Source of the DNA: Triticum aestivum
Lineage: Eukaryota > Streptophyta > Magnoliopsida > Poales > Poaceae
DNA: 64,000 nt
Assembly (NCBI RefSeq): GCF_018294505.1
Contig: NC_057801.1
Location: 431,238,619 to 431,302,618, forward strand
Direction: 5' to 3'
Part shown: one piece after another, positions 56,743 through 64,000 of the stretch
Numbering within the stretch: the first letter of the stretch is position 1
Layout: every line of letters starts with the position of its first letter
Position numbers and translations under genes: made by a program
Notes under the pieces: model-generated
Databases searched by the model: none
What the model was told of the DNA's origin: nothing
What the model saw: the letters and a program-made list of their open reading frames with translations, nothing else

Positions 56743-57249
56743 TTGTTGCAATCCGTGTTAAATTCTTCTCATGCTTATAATCAAAATAAAGCTTTTACTA
56801 AACATATCGTTGATGCTTTGATGCAATCTTTTGAAGAAAAGCTTGAACTAGAAGTTTCTATCCATAGAAAACTTTATGATGAGTGGGAAGCTACTATTAA
56901 GATTAATATTAAAGATTATGAATGCTATGCTTTGTGTGATTTGGGTACTAGTGTTTCCACGATTTCAAAAACTTTGTGTGATGTGCTAGGTTTCCATGAA
57001 TTTGATGATTGTTCTTTAAATATGCATCTCGCGGGTTCCACCATTATGAAACCTATGGGAAGAATTTATGATGTTCTTATTGTTGAAAATAGTAATTATG
57101 TGCCCATAGATTTCATTGTTCTTGATATAGATTGCAATCCTACATGTCCTATTATTCTTGGTAGACCTTTCCTTAGAACGATTGGTGCAATTATTAATAG
57201 GAAAGAAGGAAACATTAGATTCCAATTTCCGTTAAGGAAAGGCATGTAA
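56743..57249 (+). CDS. Gypsy retropepsin-like domain, open but detached
   Basis: A 168-residue frame contains the active-site-like text CDLGTSVSTISKTLCDVLGF, with D-L-G-T where D-x-G-A/S is usual, and later ILGRPFLRT, the second conserved loop of retroviral-type aspartic proteases. It ends at TAA after KGM. Because the upstream gag frame is broken, it cannot be made as a gag fusion and is best regarded as a remnant. Confidence 0.75.
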   Translation: MLQSVLNSSHAYNQNKAFTKHIVDALMQSFEEKLELEVSIHRKLYDEWEATIKINIKDYECYALCDLGTSVSTISKTLCDVLGFHEFDDCSLNMHLAGSTIMKPMGRIYDVLIVENSNYVPIDFIVLDIDCNPTCPIILGRPFLRTIGAIINRKEGNIRFQFPLRKGM

Positions 57250-58150
57250 CACTTTCCTAGGAATAAAATTAAATTGCCTTGAATCTATTATGAGATCCAC
57301 TTATGGATTGCATGCCAAATATGGCAACACTTAGATCTATTCGTGTTTTTATGCCTAGCTAGGGGCGTTAAACGATAGCGCTTGCTGGGAGGCAACCCAA
57401 TTTTATTTTTGTTATTTACTTTTTGCTCCTATTTAGTAATAAATAATTCTTCTAGATTCTGCTTAGACATGGTTTTATGTTTTAATTAGTGTTTGTGCCA
57501 AGTAGAACCTTTGGGAAGACATGTGTGAAGTCTTTGCGATCTTGCTGTAAAAAACAGAAACTTTTGCGCTCACGAGAATAGCTTCATTTTTTACAGAAGA
57601 GTTCTTTTAGGTTGATTCATTTTTCATAAGATTAATAGACAAATTCTTCACGTCCACCAATTTGTTTCAGAATTTTTGGAGTTACAGAAGTATTCGAAAG
57701 TTACAGATTGCTACAGACTATTCTGTTTTTGACAGATTCTGTTTTTCGTGTGTTGTTCGCTTATTTTGATGAATCTATGAGTAGTATCGGGGGGTATGAA
57801 CCATAGAGAAGTTGGAATACAGTAGGTTTGACACCAATATAAATAAATAATGAGTTCATTACAGTACCTTAAAGTGGTGGTTTATTTTCTTATACTAACG
57901 GAGCTCATGAGATTTGCTGTTGAAGTTTTGTGTTGTGAAGTTTTCAAGTTTTTAGTAAAGATTTGATGGATTTTGGAATAAGGAGTGGCAAGAGACTAAG
58001 CTTGGGGATGCCCAAGGAACCCCAAGGTAAAATTCAAGGATAACCAAAAGCCTAAGCTTGGGGGTGCCCCGGAAGGCATCCCCTTTTTCGTCTTCGTCTA
58101 TCGGTAACTTTACTTGAGGCTATATTTTTATTCACCATGTCCGTCAAATC
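57250..58150 (+). other. Gypsy 3' non-coding region with conserved blocks
   Basis: It holds a GGGCGTTAAACGATAGCGC block followed by GGGAGGCAACCCA (57363-57400), and paired AAGCTTGGGGATGCC motifs (57998, 58054) with hairpin potential. No RT-like frame is present. Confidence 0.65.
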
Positions 58151-58499
58151 TTACATCAAGATCCGTGCAAAATTTTCTTTTCAAATTTTCTTTTTTCACT
58201 CTTAAATCTCAGTCGAGTGAGACATAGCCACACCATTGAGCGCCTACAAAACAGGGGCTCGAGCACAGTTAATGGCGAAGTTGGGAGAGATGTGGTGACA
58301 GATGGAGGTCAAAGGGCTCGCCTCTCGGTAAGCATGCGAGGGGTCTGCTTGCACGCCTCCCGTACTCAAATAGCTACCCTGCACGACTCCTCCTAGAAAA
58401 TAAAAAAGGGGACACATGCCGGCATGTAAATGGTTAGTAGAAGGTCCATGGTTTCAATAATACTTGTGTTTCCGATTGTAACATGGCAGCTCTTGTTCC
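58151..58499. other. Intergenic sequence, nothing recognised
   Basis: Junction of the truncated Gypsy element with the tandem repeat; no gene. Confidence 0.4.
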
Positions 58500-59880
58500 A
58501 AAATAACTTTGTTGGTTGTTAATGTATGCGCCTTTGCAGATTGGACAATTTTTTTCCTCAACATGTTGGTGCCATGTGAAGGCAACATGCTGAGTTTCAT
58601 GATTTTCAGACGAGTTCTGGATTTACAAGAATTTAAAAACCAAGTTTCTCAATGTTCCCTGCCGAGCCACGACGCCCAGATGTTTGAAATTCATTCCCAT
58701 TTCTTGCATGGGACGTCAACATTCACCCAAGGACGCATATATGATTTTCAACCCATTTTGGCGGACTAGAGCCTGTGCACGTAGTTCAAATTTGAATTAT
58801 GCACATTAACTACCTAGAAAACTCAAATAATGTATTAAAAAGGCCAAACGAACCCTGAATCATTCCAAAATTTAGCATGAAACTCCTATTGGTCTATGTT
58901 GCCTCTGTAAAAAAATCAAGGCGGGAAGAGGCAGCGTATGTCATTTCGTACACAGAGGTGACAGGTTCCCTCTCGGAACCACGAGCCTTCTTGAGAGAAG
59001 CTCTGGTTTGCAAGAAGCTTATACCAAAACTTGTCCCAAATTGGACAATTTTTTTACCACAACATGTTGGTGCCATGTCATGACACCATGACAAGTTTCA
59101 TGATTTTTAGGAGACTTTTGGATTTACAGGAATTTAAAAACCAAGTTTCTCAATGTTTCCGGTCGAGCCACGATGCCTAGTTTCTGAAATTCGTTCCCAT
59201 TTCTTGTATGGGACCTAAACATTCACTCAAGAACACACATATGATTTTTTTAACCAACTTTGGTGCACTGGAGCATGTACATATAGTTCAAATTTGAATT
59301 ATGCACATTAGATGACTAGAAAAGTCAATTAATGCATAAAAAATGGCCAGACGAACCTGAATTAATTCCAAAATTTAGAACGATACTCCTACTGGTCTAT
59401 GTTGCCTCTCTAAAAGAAACTAAGGCGGGAAGAGGCAGTGTATGCCGTTTCGCACACAAAGGTGACACGTCCTCTCTCGGAACCATGAGGCTTCCCGAGA
59501 GAAGCTCCGGCTTGTAAGAAGCTTATACCAAAACTTGTCCCAAATCGGACAATTTTTTTACCACAACATGTTGGTGACATTTCATGATACAATGCCAACT
59601 TTATTGTCACGCGATTTTTGGATTTACAGGAATTTAAAAACCAAGTATATCAATGTTTTCGGCTAAGACACAATGACGAGGTGTTTGAAATTCATTTTCA
59701 TTTCTTGCATGGGACCTAAACATTCACCCAAGGATACATATATGATTTTTCAACTAATTTCGGTGCACTCGAGAATGTTCTTGTAGTTAAAATTTGAATT
59801 ATGCACCTTAAATGCCTAGAAACTCAATTAATGTATAAAAGGCCAAACGAACCCTGAATAATTCCAAAATTTTAACACGA
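58500..59880. repeat. Tandem repeat, three units of about 500 bp
   Basis: The anchor GACAATTTTTTT(A/C)C(C/T)(A/T)CAACATGTTGG occurs near 58543, 59042 and 59547. Each copy is followed by GATTTACA(A/G)GAATTTAAAAACC and GAATTATGCACATTA-like text. Units are diverged by roughly 10-15 percent by eye. Confidence 0.85.
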
Positions 59881-60415
59881 CACTCATATAGTTGCATGTT
59901 TACTGTAGATAAATGTTCTAACAATTCAAGCATCTTCCTTTCCCTCCATAACAACATTTTATATTTCAAACCAGAATGAAAAAATTAGGTACACCACAAA
60001 TAGTTTACTAGTAAGAATCATGTGCTATGCGATATAAAATATCTTGGCGCACCCTCATGCTTATGCCGGAAGCTTTGTCGTCTACAGTCCACGACCCGCG
60101 CTTCAACCACACTTGTGTGTTAGTTTCTCGCGGCGCCGAGCGAACATTTTCAGCAATCGCGGAAATATCTAGCTCCCCACAACTCCCCCTGACCAAAAGC
60201 CACATTTCCACTCTTCCTCATTCCTTTCCAAGTTCAAACCTTCACTGCTTACTTGCAGCACCGCCTCCTCACTGGTGACCCTTCTTCTTGCTGTGTGGCC
60301 TCATCGATATAGTTAGGTAATCCACATGCCCGACCGACGGTGCAACACCTTCCTCCCAAATCACCGCCCCATCCCCCAAATAAGCGCCCCCACAACCATT
60401 TTGCACGTAGTATAG
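59881..60415. other. Intergenic sequence, nothing recognised
   Basis: No domain-bearing frame. C-rich text near 60180-60400. Confidence 0.4.
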
Positions 60416-61970
60416 TGATACGTCTCCAACCTATCTAATTTTTTTATTGTACCACACTATTATATTATCCATCTTGGATGCTTTATATGCAGTATTATGC
60501 TATTTTATATCATTTTTTGGGACTAACTTATTAACCTAGTGCCAAGTGCCAGTTGCTGTTTTTTCCTTGTTTTTGTCTTTATGAAAAATCAATACCAAAC
60601 GGAGTCTGAATGGAATGAAACTTTTTGACTATTTTTCTTGGACCACAAGACACCCTGGAACATTGGGAGGAGGCCCGAAGGTCCACAAGCTCATAGGGCA
60701 CACCCTTCAAGCTTGTGGGCCCCCATGGCACTTCCAACCCTAATTCTTCTTCTATAAATACCCAAATATTCCCCGTAGACCAGAGAGCACACCAAAAATA
60801 CTTTTCCGCTGCCGCAAGTTTCTGTCCTCGTGGGATTCCATCTGGAGACTTGTTCTAGTACTCCATCGGAGCGAGATTCGATCATGGAGGGCCTCTACAT
60901 CAACCAAGTTGCCCTTCCAATGATGTGTTAGTAGTTTACCACACACCTACGGGTCCATAGCTAGTAGCTAGATGGCTTCTTCTCTCTCTTTGATCTTCAA
61001 TACAATGTTCTCCTCAATGTTCTTGGAGTTCTATTCAATATAATCTTCTTTTACAGTGCGTTTATTGAGATCCGATGAATTGTTGATTTATGATCAGATT
61101 ATGTATGAATATTATTTGAGTCTTCTCTGAACTCTTTTATGCATGATTAAGATAGCTTTGTATTTCTCTTCGATCTATTGATTTGGTTTGGCCAACTAGA
61201 TTGATTTTTCTTGCCATGGGAGAGGTGCTTTGTAATGGGTTCAATCTTGCGGTGCTTATTCCCAGTGATAGACAGGGACATGACATGTATTTTTATTGTT
61301 GCCATTAAGGATAAAAAGGTGGGTTTTGTTCATATTGATTGGATTTATCCCTCTACATCGTGTCATCATGCTTAAGGCGTTACTCCATTCTTGTTAACTT
61401 AATATACTAGATACATGCTGGATAGCGGTCGATGTGTGGAGTAATTGTAGTAGATGCAGGTAGGAGTCGGTCTACTTGTCATGGACGTGATGCCTATATT
61501 CACGATAATTGCCTTAGATATCATCATAACTATGCACTTTTCTATCAATTGCTCAACAGTAATTTGTTTACCCACCATATGAGTTCTTTCAAGAGAGAAG
61601 CCTCTAGTGAAAACTATGGCCCCCGGGTCTATCTTTTATCATATTATTTTCAGATATATAAAATCAAAAACCCAGAAATACCTTCCTGCAATTTATTTAC
61701 CTTTACTTTATTTTGCACTTTTACTTATCTTCTATACCTATCTCTATCATATCTCATCCTTGCAAGTAATCGTTAAGGGATTGACAACCCCTTTATCACG
61801 TTGGGGTGCAAGTATTTTTTTGTTTGTGTAGGTGCAACCATTGGTGACTTGTGTGTTCCTCCTACTGGATTGATACCTTGGTTCTCAACTAAGGGAAATA
61901 CTTATCTCTACTTTGCTACATCTCCCTTTCCTCTTCAAGGGAAAAACCAACGCAATCTCAAGAAGTAGCA
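60416..61970 (+). repeat. Gypsy-type LTR
   Basis: Starts TGATACGTCTCCAACC, ends AGTAGCA, about 1,555 bp. A TATAAATA box lies at 60753-60760. It belongs to the same LTR group as 53448 and 62625 but is clearly diverged from both. Confidence 0.8.
60753..60760 (+). promoter_or_regulatory. LTR TATA box
   Basis: TATAAATA within the LTR, upstream of the CCGTAGACCAGAG region. Confidence 0.6.
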
Positions 61971-61981
61971 GGAAGAATTTC

Positions 61982-61999
61982 TGGCACCGTTGCCGGGGA
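61982..61999 (+). other. Degenerate aspartate-tRNA primer binding site
   Basis: TGGCACCGTTGCCGGGGA differs by one base (G to A in a CpG context) from the site at 55048. Confidence 0.8.
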
Positions 62000-62235
62000 G
62001 GATCTACATCAAGCCTACCAAGTACCCATCATAAACTCTCATCTCTTGCACTTACATGATTCACCATTTGTCTCTCGTTTTCCTCTCCCCACTTCTAAAA
62101 CATTTTCAGAAAAACACAAAAATATTTTCCTTTTTATTTGCCTTCTTTTCGTTCGCTTTTTCGTTTGCTACCTTTGCTTGTGTTGCCATGTGCCTTCTAT
62201 TTGCTTGCATCTTTTCTTGCTGAAAATCTATTGAT

Positions 62236-62624
62236 ATGGATCCACTTAAAGTTTTCTACTTGGATCAACTTCGATCCATATGTGCCTGTGCTAAAACCCC
62301 AACTAGTCCAGTTTAGGGAAAATCATTAGATAAGCATGCTCATTTTGTGCGTCGCTGTTTGTCTCAAAAGGGGGACTCTTATGGAATCAAATCAATTGTT
62401 TTCTATGCTATGCTTGGAATCTATGTGAAATTTATGATTTTATTTGTTGCTCAGAGAACCCTAAAAAACACTTTCCCTACCTATGTGAGTTTAATGATAG
62501 TGAAATGTTATCTTCTTATGCCAAAGGTGTTTATAGTTTCTATGATATCGAAAAAATTAAAGAATTTATTGCTTTTAAGGGTGCTTATGAAGTTGCTTCT
62601 TTGATTGAAAAGTATGATATTACT
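62236..62624 (+). pseudogene. Gypsy internal ORF start, broken
   Basis: Begins MDPLKVFYLDQLRSICACAK at 62236. An in-frame TAG near 62312 and later frame changes break it. A further open stretch at 62347-62604 reads in another frame. The text stops where the next LTR begins at 62625. Such MDPLKV openings are seen in WHAM-type elements from memory; the function is unknown. Confidence 0.55.
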
Positions 62625-64000
62625 TGATACGTCTCCAACGTATCTATAATTTTTTATTGTTCCATGCTATTATATTATCTATTTTGGATGTTCTATATGT
62701 ATTAATATGCTATTTTATATTATTTTTTGGGACTAACTTATTAACCTAGTGCCCAGTGCCAATTGTTGTTTTTTCCTTGTTTTTGGCTTTTACTGAAAAT
62801 CAATATAAAACAGAGTCCAAATGGAATAAAACTTTACGATGATTTTTCTTGGACCAGAAGAAACCTAGGAAGCTTTGCGAGGAGGTCGGAAGACCTACAA
62901 GGAGGCCACGAGCCGTAGGGGCACGGCCTAGGCTTGTGGGCCCCTCGGAGACCTTCCAACCCTAACTCCACCACTATGAAGTCTAAAATATTCCCCTTAT
63001 GTCAGAGGGCATGCCAAAAATACTTTTTCGCCGCCGCAAGCTTCTGTTCTCGTGAGATCCCATCTTGGGGCATTTTCCAGCACTCTTCCGGAGGGCGATT
63101 CGATCACGAAGGGCCTCTACACCAACCTTGTTACCCTTACGATGAAGCGTGAGTAATTTACCATGGACCTAACGGTCCATAGCTAGTAGCTAGATGAATT
63201 CTACTCTCTCTTTGATCTTCAATACAATGTTCTCCTCGATGTTCTTGGAGATATATTCCATGTAATCTTCTTTTGCGGTGCGTTTGTTGAGATTCGATGA
63301 ATTGTGGATTTATGATCATATTATCTATTAATATTATTTGAGTCTTTTCTAAACTCTTTTATGCATGATTGAGATAGCTTAGTATTTTTTTCTCCGATCT
63401 ATTGATTTGGTTTGGCCTACTAGATCGTTTTTTCTTGCAATGGGACATGTGCTTTGTGATGGGTTCAATCTTGCGGTGTCCTGACCCAGTGACAGTAGGG
63501 GCAGCGAAGCACGTACTGTATTGTTGCCATTAAGGATAAAAGATGGGGTTTATATCGTATTGCTTGAGTGTATCCCTCTACATCATGTCATCTTGCTTAA
63601 GACATTACTCTGTTCTTATGAACTTAATACTCTAGATTCAGGCATGAGTTGGTCGATGTGTGGAGTAATAGTAGTAGATGCAGAATCGTTTTGGTCTACT
63701 TGTCACGGATGTGATGCCTATATTCATGATCATTGCCTTTGCGCTTTTCTATCAATTTCTCAATATTAATTTGTTTACCCACCGTATGTTTTCTTCAAGA
63801 GAGAAGCCTCTAGTGAAACCTATGGCCCCCAGGTCTATTTTCCATCATATATTTTCAGATCTATAAAACTAAAAACCAAAAAAATACCTTGCTGTGATTT
63901 ATTTATATTTACTTTATTTTGCCTTTTACTTATCTTTTATATCTATATTAGATCTCACTCTTGCAAGGGACCATGAAGGGATTGACAACCCCTTTTTTGC
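62625..64000 (+). mobile_element. Third Gypsy-type LTR, runs off the window
   Basis: Starts TGATACGTCTCCAACGTATC. It differs from the 60416 LTR at perhaps one position in five to ten by eye, too much for a recent LTR pair. A separate insertion into the first element's internal region is therefore likelier than a matching 3' LTR. It is cut by the window end. Confidence 0.7.

Larger units (their letters stand above)
53448..58150 (+). mobile_element. Truncated Gypsy-type element, Sabrina-like
   Basis: 5' LTR 53448-55036, primer binding site, gag and protease relics, and a long 3' non-coding region that stops abruptly near 58150, with no polypurine tract or 3' LTR. No reverse transcriptase or integrase is visible between protease and break. 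The region after protease looks non-coding, as in gag-protease-only elements of this type. The name Sabrina is from memory of LTR and gag style. Confidence 0.75.

Noticed and set aside
60416..64000. Reading 60416 and 62625 as the two LTRs of one short element
   Set aside because: The two LTRs look too diverged for a pair, and the internal ORF is cut without a polypurine tract before 62625. The possibility is not fully excluded.
1..64000. CRISPR arrays, operons, ribosome binding sites, phage or bacterial mobile elements
   Set aside because: The window is plant nuclear DNA; tandem repeats here have no spacer-repeat structure and no bacterial gene organisation.

Overview
The window looks like nuclear DNA of a Triticeae grass (wheat, Aegilops or barley type). 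It carries an intron-bearing plant gene with GT-AG splice sites, many Stowaway MITEs with CTCCCTCCG termini, a BARE/WIS/Angela-like Copia element with 1.74-kb LTRs, Gypsy-type elements whose LTRs start TGATACGTCTCC, a CACTA transposase relic, LINE and SINE fragments, and very low gene density. Everything here was read by eye; family names are recalled by similarity and were not checked in a database.

Genes. The one clear functional gene is a ten-exon isoprenylcysteine alpha-carbonyl methylesterase (ICME) at 13132-19259 on the + strand. It encodes 410 residues with all nine introns intact, a TATA-like box at 13033, a catalytic GQSAGAH motif, an Asp motif and a His motif. A second probable gene is a 70-codon Lys/Ala/Pro-rich ORF on the - strand at 21755-21967, with a clean TATA box (22056-22063). 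A repetitive GC-rich ORF relic with 31-residue repeats lies on the - strand at 51425-52341. All other coding-like sequence belongs to mobile elements and is broken.

Layout. 1-5850: four tandem copies (about 1,017 bp each) of a Copia leader fused to a GC-rich segment, the fourth split by a solo LTR (3396-5036). 5851-9420: GC-rich duplicated segment, then a second solo LTR (6841-8532) packed with TCGGT..ACCGA palindromes, then a tRNA-like SINE head. 9425-11180: two adjacent tandem arrays (about 115-bp and 308-bp units). 11473-12990: a MITE-like element and the ICME 5' flank. 13033-19420: ICME, with a Stowaway in intron 8 and a MITE, LINE and SINE pile-up in intron 9. 19740-26140: hairpin-rich repeat, collapsed Ty3 element, the small - strand gene, nested Stowaways, LINE pieces, a SINE and an LTR fragment. 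26471-32084: foldback element, then a 4.3-kb terminal-inverted-repeat element sitting in a (TA)n microsatellite. 33306-38410: CACTA element with a decayed Transposase_24 gene. 38414-46991: a complete, very young Copia element with decayed coding capacity. 47000-53447: gene-poor DNA, a minisatellite and MITEs. 53448-64000: three Gypsy-type elements, the first with gag and protease relics, plus a roughly 500-bp tandem repeat.

Apart from ICME (reversal of prenylcysteine carboxyl methylation) and the small - strand gene there is no visible gene cooperation. The story of the window is successive nesting of elements, several steps of which can be ordered from exact target-site duplications.
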